A DNA stretch of 64,000 nt from Cladopsammia gracilis. Its lineage: Eukaryota > Cnidaria > Anthozoa > Scleractinia > Dendrophylliidae. The translations under genes were made by a program, and so were the position numbers. The stretch is from the NCBI GenBank assembly GCA_022457155.1, contig JAJGOT010000090.1:952001-1016000 (forward strand). Direction: 5' to 3'. Under the pieces are notes generated by a model. It did no database searches. It saw nothing but the letters and a program-made list of their open reading frames with translations, and was not told where the DNA came from. Of the stretch, positions 12,214-23,600 are shown in pieces (the stretch's first letter is position 1; every line of letters begins with the position of its first letter).

Positions 12214-12629
12214 AAAGCCACTTATAAATCAATTAAATCACCTTTAGTAATTAGTCGATTTTCTTCTGTTACTAGATCACCTATAAATAAGGTTTTCCGA
12301 TTTAGCGGAAAATCCGCGGAAGTGGAAGTTACAGCTTCTTGTGCAATGTTGTAAAGTCAGTTTGGTGCTTTAAAATACTTTCTAAAGCTTATAAATAATT
12401 CATACGCATATCAGCTTATCACTCGAGGCAAATCAATCACGTACATGAACCTTAAAACCTAGTAATCTACCGTCATTCTGAAAAGCCCGGAGAGGGATTT
12501 GATATCTGTCTTGGGGGGAAAGCGGAGTTGAATGTCCAAAGAATGCAATTATCGCTAATTTTTTTAACGAAAATGATTTTTCATCATAAATCGCCGTGAT
12601 ATTTATATAAAGATCACAGTGATCTACTT

Positions 12630-12790
12630 AACAAATAGATTCCATTTTGCCGTGCGTCTGTTCGGTTATAAATCACAGATGACGTCAAAATGTGGTAAGA
12701 ACAAAAAAGTCACTGATGTTCTTACCACTTTTTGACGTCTTCTGTAATCTATAACTGAAGAGACACACGGCAAAATGGAATCTATTTGTT
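12630..12790. mobile_element. 161-bp full-length palindromic MITE
   Basis: AACAAATAGATTCCATTTTG at the left is inverted at the right end, and the pairing continues almost to the centre (GACGTCAAAATGTGGTAAG against its complement). The whole element is a near-perfect hairpin of about 72-bp arms. No coding sequence. Confidence 0.75.
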
Positions 12791-13062
12791 TTATACAATG
12801 AACAGAAAAGTAGTTAAAATAATAAGATTACTCTACTACTGTTCGAAGATTTGTTCCAGTTAGGTATTTTTCAAGTCGCCAAGAACACTTTTCGTCTTGG
12901 TTTCTTCTTTTTCTTGCTCGCAAACAGCTCCTGGTAAACATTTTTCGAGGCTTTCACTTGCTCAATCCAGAATAATCTCGCAAATATTTTCAAAACTGTG
13001 CGCCATGTTGGACAAAACAAATCAAACAATTTTTCTATGACGGCAGGGTGTCAGTAAAACGC

Positions 13063-13154
13063 GGGGCCGGGGCCGGGGCCGGGGCCGGGGCCGGGGCCGG
13101 GGCCGGGGCCGGGGCCGGGGCCGGGGCCGGGGCCGGGGCCGGGGCCGGGGCCGG
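13063..13154 (+). repeat. GGGGCC hexanucleotide microsatellite, about 15 units
   Basis: Fifteen consecutive perfect GGGGCC units, followed by decayed units (GGTGTC, GGGATC, GGGGTC) to about 13,182. The plus-strand frame across it reads as alternating Gly-Ala and is not a gene. The G-rich strand should form G-quadruplexes. Confidence 0.95.
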
Positions 13155-13359
13155 TGTCGGGATCGGGGTCGGGGTCGGGGTCTGTTTTATTTTCTACTTT
13201 TTTTTTCAATTTTATACTTTCAACTCAATTTCGACTGCTTTATCAATCTGTTTCTTGCCTTCGTACCGATGAACATTCAATCGTCAGGAAAAGGTCAAAT
13301 CGTACCTTCATCTAAAAATTCGCTAGATAAAAATAAGGATGCTTTGCAGTGATAAACGC

Positions 13360-13395
13360 GGGGCCGAGGCCGGGGCCGGGGCCGGGGCGGGGGTC
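13360..13395 (+). repeat. Second short GGGGCC tract
   Basis: About five to six GGGGCC-like units with one A interruption. The base phrase before it (AAACGC) matches that before the main tract, so the two tracts may descend from one duplicated unit. Confidence 0.8.
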
Positions 13396-13399
13396 GAGA

Positions 13400-14480
13400 G
13401 ATCAGATTCCTTTTTTGTCCAGCTACAGCTGAGCATTCTGCAAAACTTTCCAAGCACTCTTTGTAGTATTTGGGAAGACTGATGGGAAGTTTCTTAACAT
13501 CATAACCGCGGCAGAAGAGAATTGATTTCCGACGGGTTGCAAGTAGTGAGATAAAATTGTCTTCCAGCTACTCAAGTCCTCACTTGCAAATCTCTTGCAG
13601 CAATTTACTCCCTGTGTCTTAATTATCGATTCCAGGTGTGGAGCTTTGAGACCTCCATCTTCAATATCGCTGATGAGAAATAAGCGTTTTACTTTATGTT
13701 AACTTTTCCATATAAATAGAGTATGGGCTTCGCTTACCATCTCCTTGTCTTAACTGATTAGACCCACGCGATACATAAATATTGGGACAACAAATGCTTT
13801 GACAATTGAATTTTTCTGATCACCGTTAACTTTCTCCAACTCCATAACTTAATTTTTTTCTTTGATGAAATCAATAACTTCTGCAAAGTTTAATTTTTGT
13901 ATGAGCACCTTATCATAAGTAAACTGTACGCCTAAAATCTTCACTGCTTTCTTAACCTTTACGTTTCTAATCTCAACATCGTGTGCAGGCATGGGGATTT
14001 GATTTCCTAGGAATAATATTTCTGTTTGTCTAGATAAATATGAAGGCCTGAACATATGCCAAATTCCTCAGTAAGTAAAAGTAAAGTCCCGCACCCGAGC
14101 CAGAAGGCTCATAACGGCCGGAGCTTAAACCCGGTTCCTATAGCATGAAGCGACTAGGCATATTGCTACTCCCCCCTGGATGGGATGCTAGTCCATCGCA
14201 GGGTTACCCCCAGCATTTTGTCGCCGGTACCCATTTATACACCTGGGTGGAGAGAGACAGTGTGGAGTAAAGTTTCTTGTCTAAGGAAACAACACGACGG
14301 CAGAGACCAGGCTTCGAACCACCGACCTTCAGGTTGAAAGTCCGAGGCGCTAACCACTACACCACCGTGCCGCCCTCAGTAGTGTCCAGAAATTTCCCTA
14401 GGGATTGTTTGTCAAAAACGCTGTTAAATCATCTGCAAATAACGTAAGTACATCTGACAAGTGGTCTTTCGTACAACTTT
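13400..14480 (-). pseudogene. L1-like LINE ORF2 reverse transcriptase remnant, split by a SINE
   Basis: On the minus strand, before the SINE (14,382-14,480), the frame gives LTLFADDLTAFLTNN, with the F-A-D-D catalytic motif of reverse transcriptase. After the SINE come KQKYY or QTEILFLGN, VKILGVQFTYDK, FVVPIFMYRVGLIS, then LFLISDIEDGGLKAPHLES. These are successive segments of L1-type ORF2 downstream of the active site. Stops and frameshifts occur throughout, so it is dead. The 5' part with endonuclease is absent. Confidence 0.65.
14074..14373 (-). mobile_element. tRNA-derived SINE with target duplication
   Basis: Minus-strand element with RNA polymerase III promoter boxes: an A box (TGGTGTAGTGGTTAGCGCC, at 14,345-14,363) and a B box (GGTTCGAAGCC, at 14,310-14,320). 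CCTCAGTA flanks both ends (14,066-14,073 and 14,374-14,381). The 3' end is a short ACTTTT-type tail. It sits inside the LINE reverse transcriptase. A second, plus-strand copy is at 61,341-61,635 and a 3' fragment at about 43,556-43,681. Confidence 0.85.
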
Positions 14481-14481
14481 A

Positions 14482-16722
14482 CTCGGTCAATTCGCTCTTT
14501 TTTTTTCACGATTTAATATCATGGTCAATTCAGGTAAGATTTTATTGTATAGTTAAGTACTGGCTCTTTTAGAAACGTACGTTATATTATATAATGACGT
14601 TTGTTTCAATCAGTAAAAGGTTCCGGCAATTCTATCTTTTCATAAAAGAGGGAATTCTTTTAGTATAAATTAAAATTATAAAAAAATCAGCTAAGTTCAC
14701 GCATAGGTTTACCATGAAATAAACTGCAAAGATGATACATCCTTATTACTTCTCTCGCTATCATTTGATTGTGAAACTGAAAAAAAAAAACCTTTTTTCA
14801 ACTGATGTGCTAAGAACTCTATGCCCGTGTTAATATACCATTTGAAAGGTTTTGCTAAGTACAATTCATAACTTATGCCATTTTAAATGGGGGAAGTTAT
14901 GGCCTAGATCATTATAGAAATGTGTTCAAAACATAAAATATAAAGTTCAAAAAGCTTGACTTTATACATGCTAGGTATACCCCCAAACTATACCTCATTT
15001 TGCAGTTCTCAGTGAGTAGAATAACATGGCTTCTCTCTTAGAGCACATATGCCTAACGAAACAAAATGTGAAACGTTTGAGGCGTGGTCAATCACATCAC
15101 ATAGTGCAGAGAGGTATGATTTTATATGGTGGCCAAAATTATTGAAATTGACTAGATATTGTACAAGTTATGTGATTATGTGCCATTTGGCGCTAAGAAC
15201 TAAGAAGTGATGTCAAAGCTTTTGATGATATCGCTTCTTAGCGCAATAAAGTAGCTAATTTATGCTTGCGTCTTTTTTAAATAAATAGAATGAAAAATAC
15301 GAAAATAGCTGGCAACTGTAACACTTATGAACAAGCCTTTATCATGCTCTTTGATAATAATGTGCAAATGCATGTAGCTTTCTCTGCTTTTACTTTCTTG
15401 TGTCCCTTGCTGTGCCTTAAAGTTTAATTCAGTGTTCTTCTAGGGAGGTGTCGCGTTTTTTCTCTGCATCTATAATAAGGTATGCCAGCAGATCCACCTG
15501 TTTTAAATTTCTACGGCAAATTCCTGAAAAATCTTTTTCCGCTCAGCATTGAAGGACTTGAAAACCTTATATGATTTTGCAACTGTCTTGCCTACAAACA
15601 GGGGTTGTTCCTTTTGAAATTTAAGATGTCTTAATCACTGATAGTCAACCGGATGTGGAACATGTTCATGAGAATCGCAAAAGAGAATATTTGTCCACGA
15701 GTAATCGAAACAACTCAAAAGAACCTGTTTACGTAAATAGGAAGTGTTCCGGTAAAACAAATGAAGTACACGAAAAACTGTTCTAGTGAATGAATTCACA
15801 AAAAGGAATGCGAGTCATTTGAAGAAAGAATTAGTGGTCATAACAGTTTAACATAATCAACTGAGGTCCAATCTAACTCAACAAGGTCACATATATATGT
15901 ATGCAATGCGGACGTATTTTAAGGAGGTGTTAGGATGGTTGTCTATTCATAGAAAATGAACCAATGGCATCGTGTTATTTTTTGTGTGAAAGGGGAATCG
16001 AGCAGGCGACGAGTTTTACAAAGAAGGTGTGATGGTGACCGCCATTATGTTATTTACCGGTTTTTGCCGCAATGAGCACAAATAAGACATTTGACGCTAG
16101 AGAAACTTGATATGCTTCAGAAATTGGCTGATTTCCCAGGACGTTAAGACAAAGAGAAAAGTGTTCGATTGATTCCATCGCATGTTTGATAGATTTCTTG
16201 AGATATGTCAGTTATCGTGAATGTGCCCAATTCAGAAAACCATCCTTTCGCAAATTTAATCATGGGAAAAACTAACAGGAGATAGCCCAACGGGCACGTT
16301 AATGGGGTCTTAAAGTATTAGGAATTGAAAAAATTAAAGCAACCGGTTGAAGTAACACAGTTATGCTACAATTGTAATCAATCTAGAATACGTTTTAGTC
16401 TTTTTTATTCCCAGGCTACTATTCGTGTTTTCTTACTAGGGAACTCAATTTAGCTAATTATTATGCACAAATTTGTAAAAAATGGGCATTTATTTATCGC
16501 GCGGGGGGACCCTACAACTCAGGGCATGTAAATATATTGAACTTATGTTGCGGTACATGTATCTACTCATGACACTCAATCTTTGCTGCGTTTGAGTGAA
16601 ATCGGTGATTTAAGTATTAACACCTTTACCTGGTCCTTTGGTGGACACTCTTAATTTTGTCCTGTTTGTGGTTCTATATAACATTAAGCAAAACAGCAGT
16701 GATCGACTAAATGATTATTATT
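14482..16722. other. No gene seen
   Basis: AT-rich sequence of over 2 kb without a supportable exon, clear inverted repeat or tandem array. Confidence 0.45.
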
Positions 16723-16755
16723 GAAGGCATGTTCAACAATGATGAACATGCCTTC
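16723..16755. other. Perfect 13-bp hairpin
   Basis: GAAGGCATGTTCA and TGAACATGCCTTC flank a 7-base loop. No adjacent gene explains it; it may be the relic of a small palindromic element. Just downstream (16,806-16,940) lies a CTTCACACGACAAACT-type repeat resembling a MITE end. Confidence 0.4.
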
Positions 16756-17337
16756 TAACGAAATTCCAAGACATGTAAATATAAGGCATCCACCAAGTTA
16801 CGTAAAGGCGCCTTCACACGACAAACTAAGTTGCAAACTTTAGTTCACAAACTTAAGTTGGCGTGCGCGAATGTCACATCAATAATTGACAAACATGTTT
16901 TGCGACAAACTCGCATTTGACGTGTGCGCGTTTGCTGCAACTTCAGTATCTACAGCCTCGTTTCACAGGATCCTCTTTCTTCCTTTGAGAAGGAAGAACC
17001 CTAAAAACTCTTACGCTAGCGTATAGATTGGTTTATGCCTTTCCTCTTTCACCCCTGAAAGAGCCACCCAAGTGCTGCCTGGCCTGCGCTCTGTTTACTG
17101 GGCAATAAACAAGACACCAAATGTTGGACTTTTATGGCTATGAGCACAGGCTCAAAGCCGGATTTATTTTTATATCAAATTTCATCTAAAAATGATTGAT
17201 AAATCATGTGGCCCAGTAAAGTTGAGGGCACCACAAACGCCATAAGCATTGTGATGTAATCACACACGCTGCCCCACCCCAGGCAAGCGCAGCACAAAAG
17301 GGATGGCTCGGTCGCAATATGATCTGCAAATGTCAAG

Positions 17338-17640
17338 GAAGCAATCGCCCCTGCTAATTGCTCCTCTGACATGAAATATGTAATAACTTATTAAACCTGG
17401 ATCTGCAAATATTTAAGAAGCAATCGCCCATGCTAACTGCTCCTCTAATATGGCATATGTAACGGATTATGTGGATGTAGGAAGCAATCGCCCCTGCTAA
17501 CTGCTCCCCAACCCATGAAGAGGAAGCAATCGCCCATGCTAACTGCTCCTGTGATATGGCATATGTAATAAATTATGTATTTGGATCCGCAGTGTTTTAA
17601 AAAGCAATTGCGCCTGCTAACTGCTCCTTAAAACTATGAA
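17338..17640. repeat. Five irregularly spaced copies of a 26-bp unit
   Basis: AAGCAATCGCCCCTGCTAAC followed by TGCTCC occurs at about 17,338, 17,420, 17,481, 17,522 and 17,601, several copies followed by ATATGGCATATGTAA. Spacing is 42-80 bp. It lies just past the 3' end of the DIRS-like element on its coding strand and may be part of its terminal repeat region. Confidence 0.65.
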
Positions 17641-17724
17641 AACAGCTACAAGGCACTAATAACTCAATAAATTACCAAAATAAACTCATAAGAACAACGG
17701 AATCAAGTTCCCTGTGTTACTGCT

Positions 17725-18598
17725 TTAAGAAGACAAAGTGGGTATGCGAATGTATTTTTGAAAGGCATTAGATTTCCTTCGCCCCAACAAACAGATCTGT
17801 GCATCAGAGAACCCCTGATCTGCAGCATGGGGAGCAGCACCAATCCGAAAGCTGTGACCTTTGTAGCGGGAGGGGGATAAACCACATAACTGAATTGCTA
17901 AAGCAAGCCAATGACAAAAACAAGATCTGGAAACTGATGACCCATCCACGGTTGTAAAAATAGGACCAGGCATTGTGCCTCGCTTGTCTAGACACTGACA
18001 ATAATTGAACCGGACAACAATGTTGTTGCTGAGTTACCACAACTGAAAAAGGACGCTCATTATAACTGTGCTTAAAATTACCAAAGGGTATCTTAAAAGC
18101 CACTTGTTCACCATCCGAGTTCAGTAATTTTGTAAGCTGGTAAAGTTGAAGAGGGGGATTAGTGCCCTGCTTAGAGACCCCTGTAATTTCGCCTATTCTT
18201 AAAAAGGCATAAAATGCCAGCGAGCACATCGCCTGAAACTGGCGAAGTTGATATGGAGAAACTGGGAGCTTCCAAGCAGTTGATATTAACCAGTCCAGAA
18301 TTGGCAGTGTAATGGGCAGCCGGCTATCTAAACGAAAGCCCAATTTACTGTATCCTTCAAGCATTTGTGAAACATAAAAAACTTTTGCCGGATCTGAAAA
18401 ACCCATTAGCTTGTGAGAATAACCAAGGGCTGAAACATAAGTGTTCACAGTGGATGGGGCATAATGAGACTCAAACATAATAGCTATAAATAAAGCCAGT
18501 ACTGCTGGTGAAATGGGTAACACAAAGGTGACAGACTGAAAAACTGAGTTGAAAAATAGATAAAAAATCTTCCAGTCCCGCTTATAGGTAGGAACGGA
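17725..18598 (-). pseudogene. DIRS-like tyrosine recombinase, frameshifted
   Basis: The frame reads YAPSTVNTYVSALGYSH (SAM-like DNA-binding region), then SLAFYAFLRIGEITG with the first catalytic Arg. Near 17,985-18,000 one base is gained or lost, and the next frame gives GPIFTTVDGSS, RYKGHSFRIGAA (the H-x-x-R box) and NAFQKYIRI (the Tyr nucleophile). All R-H-x-R-Y residues are still present, so decay seems fairly recent. Stop at 17,725-17,727. It overlaps the end of the RNase H region by context only. Confidence 0.8.
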
Positions 18599-18599
18599 G

Positions 18600-20050
18600 G
18601 AAGGCTATATTGGCCAATTGATTGGCTGCAGATGCAGGGTATCTCCATGGGTGTGTGGTGCATGTAAGCCGGTGTCAGCTGTTTGAAGGTCTGCAACTGT
18701 AACCGAGACAAGAAATCAGCCAACTTGTTTTGCAACCCTGGAATATGCTTTGCCTTGAAAACAATGTTATTAGTTAAACAAACCAGCACCAGCTTACGCA
18801 CAAAAAACATCAGTTGTTTATCCCGACAAGACTGCTTGTTAATCACGTGTACTAATGCTTCATTGTCGTTAAAAAACAAAATTCGACGATTGCTCATCTC
18901 GCCGCCCCACAAATACAAGCTCAGGACAATAGGATAGAATTCTAAAATGGCAATATTTCTGTGTCGCCAGCTCTCAGGCCATATTTTCCCCGAAAAACAG
19001 TTCTAAAGCCTAGTGCACCAGAGGCATCGGTATATAATTTAAGCTGGTCAGAATTATACCATGAATCGGAGAGAAAAAATGAACGCGCATTGAAACCCGA
19101 CAGGAAATGCAACCAAACCCGAAGATCCTCTTTAACTTGTTGATTTAGCCCGATTCGAAAAAAAGGGGATTTAACACCCGATGTTAAAACAATCAAGCGA
19201 CGCACAAAAGCCCTCCCGGGGACGATAACTGAACAAGCAAAGTTCAGTAGGCTCACTAAGGATTGAATTTCCTTGAGGGTAACTTTCCTACGCTGTAGGA
19301 ACGCAGAAATCAGCTGACCGCACTTATCGAGTTTCTCCTGAGGCAAACGGGCCTCCATCAATATAGAATCTAATTCAATACCTGCGAACTGAATGGTTGC
19401 CGATGGACCAACTGTTTTTTCTGGTGCAATGGGTATGCCCAAGTAGCTACACAAAAGGAGAAATAAGTCTAATTGATCTTGACAGAGCTTCTCTGAGGGG
19501 GCGACGAGAACAAAATCGTCTAACAAGTGTAAAATATTTGGAATGTTTAACTTGTTCTGGGCAATCCATTCAATTGCAGAAGAGAAAATCTCAAAAGTTT
19601 TGCAGGAACTGGAACAACCCATCGGCATGCAACGGTCATAGTAATATAAACCCTGCCAACACATACCCAAGAGAGTGTAGTCTTGGGGTCTAATGGGGAT
19701 AATCCGAAAGGCATTCTTTATGTCTGTTTTTGCTAGAAAACAGCCTGATCCTGTTGACTTAATGAACCTGATGGCATCTTCTACGGTGGCGTACGAGACA
19801 CTGCTATAGTCTGAGGGAATGCCATCATTGCGGGATGACCCCTTCGGAAACGACAGGTGATGAATTAAGCGGAATTCGCCCTCAGTTTTCTTGGGCACTA
19901 AACCAAGCGGAGAAATTCGAAAAACAGGGAAAGGAGGTGCATCAAAAGGACCGGTATTTCGGTGGGCTTCCAGTTCCTTGGAAAGTTTGGCACTAACAGC
20001 TAAAGGATTATGTATGACACACGTGTCTTTCAGGATTTTATTTTTGTATG
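18600..20050 (-). pseudogene. DIRS-like reverse transcriptase/RNase H, frameshifted
   Basis: The frame reads GPFDAPPFPVFRISPLGLVPKK, then FRLIHHLSFPKGSS and KTDIKNAFRIIPI, with the active-site motif as HLLDDFVLV (L-D-D in place of Y-x-D-D). RNase H starts at LKLYTDASGALGF. Near 18,960-18,975 the frame shifts by one base; the neighbouring frame continues with PESWRHRNIAILEFYP, LFFNDNEALVHVIN and KAKHIPGLQNKLADFLSR, the C-terminal half of RNase H. The element used RNA-templated DNA synthesis when active. This copy cannot make a full product. Confidence 0.8.
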
Positions 20051-20647
20051 TTTGTATGTAGGTTTGTCTTTGGTTGTGTCACACAAATCAGATTGTCTCT
20101 AGTATGTACACCTTGTATTATGTCAGCCAATCAATTCTTGCTTCTAAATTGGTATTACTCAAGGTCAAACAAGGGCACTTGACATGAATTGAAATCTGGA
20201 AATCCCGTAAAACAATGCTGACCAAAATGTGTGATTTTTCACCCCACCTATTTTCATACCTATCCCCCTAGGCTGCATTTTTTTTTAAAAAAATCCCTTC
20301 CAGAATCCAAAAGCAAACTTTCCATTTTTTAACTGAAATAGAGTGCATGTTTTTTATCATTATAAGTTTGGAAGGGTGCGGGGGAGGATTTGAAGAAAGT
20401 TCATCTGCAAGTGGTTTTTCGTGCGGCTTTAATTTCTGCCTTCATATCGTCCAGGGCATGACGTATTTTTCTAAATAACTGATGCATACAATACGTGTTT
20501 GGAGTTTGTCAACACGAGTATGACAATTATAGTTTGTTGTGTACAAAAATCAAGTCTCCTACTATGTTCCGAAATTTTACAGTAATACTACTTTTAATAA
20601 TTAATTTTCTCAATGGAACCATTAAGAGTATTCTCCCTTTTACTTAA
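20051..20647. other. Upstream region of the TPR-CHAT gene
   Basis: AT-rich, no coding sequence seen. It presumably holds the promoter and 5' untranslated sequence of the downstream gene, but no TATA or initiator can be singled out. Confidence 0.4.
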
Positions 20648-23600
20648 ATGGCAGGCATGAAAAAAGGACAAGACGAAAAGAGGCATTACAAAGATCACAT
20701 ACACTACCATGAACGTCATCTCCAGATTGCCAAAGAAGTGGGGGACAGGGTAGGAGAACGACGCGCGTATGGTAATCTTGGCAACGCCCATCACAGTCTT
20801 GGAGATTACAAAAAAGCCATAGACTACCATGAACATGATCTCCAGATTGCCAAAGAAGTGGGAGACAGAGCAGGAGAAGGACGCGCGTATGGTAATCTTG
20901 GCAACGCCCATCACAGTCTTGGAGATTACAAAAAAGCCATAGACTACCATGAATGTCGTCTCCAGATTGCCAAAGAAGTGGGAGACAGGGCAGGAGAAGG
21001 ACGCGCGTATGGTAATCTTGGCAACGCCCATCGCAGTCTTGGACATTACAAAGAAGCCATAGACTACCATGAACGTCATCTCCAGGTTGCCAAAGAAGTG
21101 GGAGACAGGGCAGGAGAAGGAGGAGCGTATGGTAATCTTGGCAACGCCCATGGCAGTCTTGGAGATTACAAAAAAGCCATAGACTACCATGAACGTGATC
21201 TCCAGATTGCCAAAGAAGTGGGAGACAGGGCAGGAGAAGGACGCGCGTATGGTAATCTTGGCAACGCCCATCACAGTCTTGGAGATTACAAAAAAGCCAT
21301 AGACTACCATGGATGTCGTCTCCAGATTGCCAAAGAAGTGGGAGACAGGGCAGAAGAAGGATGCGCGTATGGTAATCTTGGCAACGCCCATCGCAGACTT
21401 GGAGATTACAAAAAAGCCATAGACTACCATGAACGTGATCTCCAGATTGCCAAAGAAGTGGGAGACAGAGCAGAAGAAGGATGCGCGTATGGTAATCTTG
21501 GCAACGCCTATTGCAGACTTGGAGATTACAAAAAAGCCATAGACTACCATGAACGTCGTCTCCAGATTGCCAAAGAAGTGGGAGACAGGGCAGGAGAAGG
21601 ACGCGCGTATGGTAATCTTGGCAACGCCCATTTCCGTCTTGGAGATTACAAAAAAGCCATAGACTACCATGAACGTCATCTCCAGATTGCCAAAGAAGTG
21701 GGAGACAGGGCAGGAGAAGGAGGCACGTATGGTAATCTTGGCAACGCCCATCACAGTCTTGGAGATTACAAAAAAGCCATAGACTACCATGAACGTCATC
21801 TCCAGAATGCCAAAGAAGTGGGAGACAGGGCAGGAGAAGGAGCAGCGTACGGTAATCTTGGCAACGCCCATCACAGTCTTGGAGATTACAAAAAAGCCAT
21901 AGACTACCATGAACGTGATCTCCAGATTGCCAAAGAAGTGGGAGACAGGGCAGGAGAAGGAGCAGCGTATGGTAATCTTGGCAACGCCTATGGCAGGCTT
22001 GGAGATTACAAAGAAGCCATAGACTACCATGAACGTGATCTCCAGATTGCCAAAGAAGTGAGAGACAGGGCAGGAGAAGGACGCGCGTATGGTAATCTTG
22101 GCAACGTTCATGACAGTCTTGGAGATTACAAAAAAGCCATAAACTACCATGAACGTCGTCTCCAGATTGCCAAAGAAGTGGGAGACAGGGCAGGAGAAGG
22201 ACGCACGTATGGTAATCTTGGCAACGCCCATCACAGTCTTGGAGATTACAAAAAAACCATAGACTACCATGAACGTTGTCTCCAGATTGCCAAAGAAGTG
22301 GGAGACAGGGCAGGAGAAGGACGCGCGTATGGTAATCTTGGCAACGCCCATTACAGTCTTGGAGATTACAAAAAAGCAATAGACTACCATGAACGTGATC
22401 TCCAGATTGCCAAAGAAGTGGGAGACAGGGCAGGAGAAGGAGGAGCGTATGGTAACCTTGGCAACGCGCATGACAGTCTTGGAGATTACAAAAAAGCCAT
22501 AGACTACCATGAACGTCGTCTCCAGATTGCCAAAGAAGTGGGAGACAGGGCAGGAGAAGGACGCGCGTATGGTAATCTTGGCAACGCCCATCACAGTCTT
22601 GGAGATTACAAAAAAGCCATAGGCTACCATGAATGTCGTCTCCAGATTGCCAAAAAAGTGGGCGAGAGGGTAGGAGAAGGAAACGCATATGTTAATCTTG
22701 GCAACGCCTATGACAGTCTTGGAGATTACAAAAATACCATAGATTGTTACCAGCGCGGTATTGCAACGTACAATTATATTAGGGCTAAACTTGATTATAA
22801 CGATGAGTGGAAAGTTAGTTTTCGAAGCATTTATGACACTGTGTATGCTAGTTTGTGGCGTTTATTTTTAAAGCAAGGCATGACTGTTGAGGCACTGTTT
22901 TACGCTGAGCAAGGACGTGCACAGGCTCTAATAGATCTTATGGAACTTAAGTATGGATTGCAAACAACCAATGTAGTTTCAGGAAGAGTGAATGTAACTT
23001 CATTGGACATATTTAGTTACCTTTCATCGAAAACAGTTTTTATAGGAATCGACAGAGAAGAAATAATTTTCTGGGTTATTGGAAAAGGACAAGATGTTGA
23101 ATTGAGAAGAAGACAAATCAACAATGACAATAGGATGAGCAATGCCATGACATATTTGCAGTCTCTCATAGAGAATGCGTGCCAGGAAATTGGTGTAGCA
23201 GCTGATGTAAGATGCGAAGATCGGTCATTGGAGAAAGTGAGAGATAAAAAGCGGGCAGATGAAAGATCAAGCAGGCCCCGATATCATTCCTCACACTTCG
23301 ATACAATTGCTTTACAAACTTTATATGATGTCCTTTTTGGCCCGATTGCAGACTTGTTCCAAGGCAAAGAAGTAATATTCGTTCCTGAAGGTCCACTGTG
23401 TTTGGCTCCTTATGCTGCATTTATGGACCCGACTTCGAAGTACCTTGGTGAAGCTTTCGGAATCCGAGTGCTTCCATCCCTGACTAGTTTGAAATTAATC
23501 ACAGATTGTGCAGACGACTACCACAGAAAGACTGGTGCCCTTCTCGTGGGTGATCCGTGGGTACAAGGAGTGACCGAGTTACAGAAGCTGCCATGCGCCA

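Larger units (their letters stand above)
17725..20050 (-). mobile_element. DIRS-like tyrosine-recombinase retrotransposon, 5'-truncated
   Basis: Minus-strand remains in the order reverse transcriptase, RNase H, tyrosine recombinase. This order, with a tyrosine recombinase replacing a DDE integrase, defines DIRS-type elements. The gag-like part is missing upstream of about 20,050. At least two frameshifts break the coding sequence. The outer ends are not resolved, so the true limits may be wider, perhaps including the repeats at 17,338-17,640. Confidence 0.8.

Noticed and set aside
13048..13272. Reading frame with a long Gly-Ala run
   Set aside because: Translation of the GGGGCC microsatellite; no conserved flanks.
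20594..22688. Two long antisense reading frames (about 680 residues) opposite the TPR array
   Set aside because: They exist because a 120-bp repeat without stops in those frames repeats 17 times. They end with the array and have no domain resemblance.
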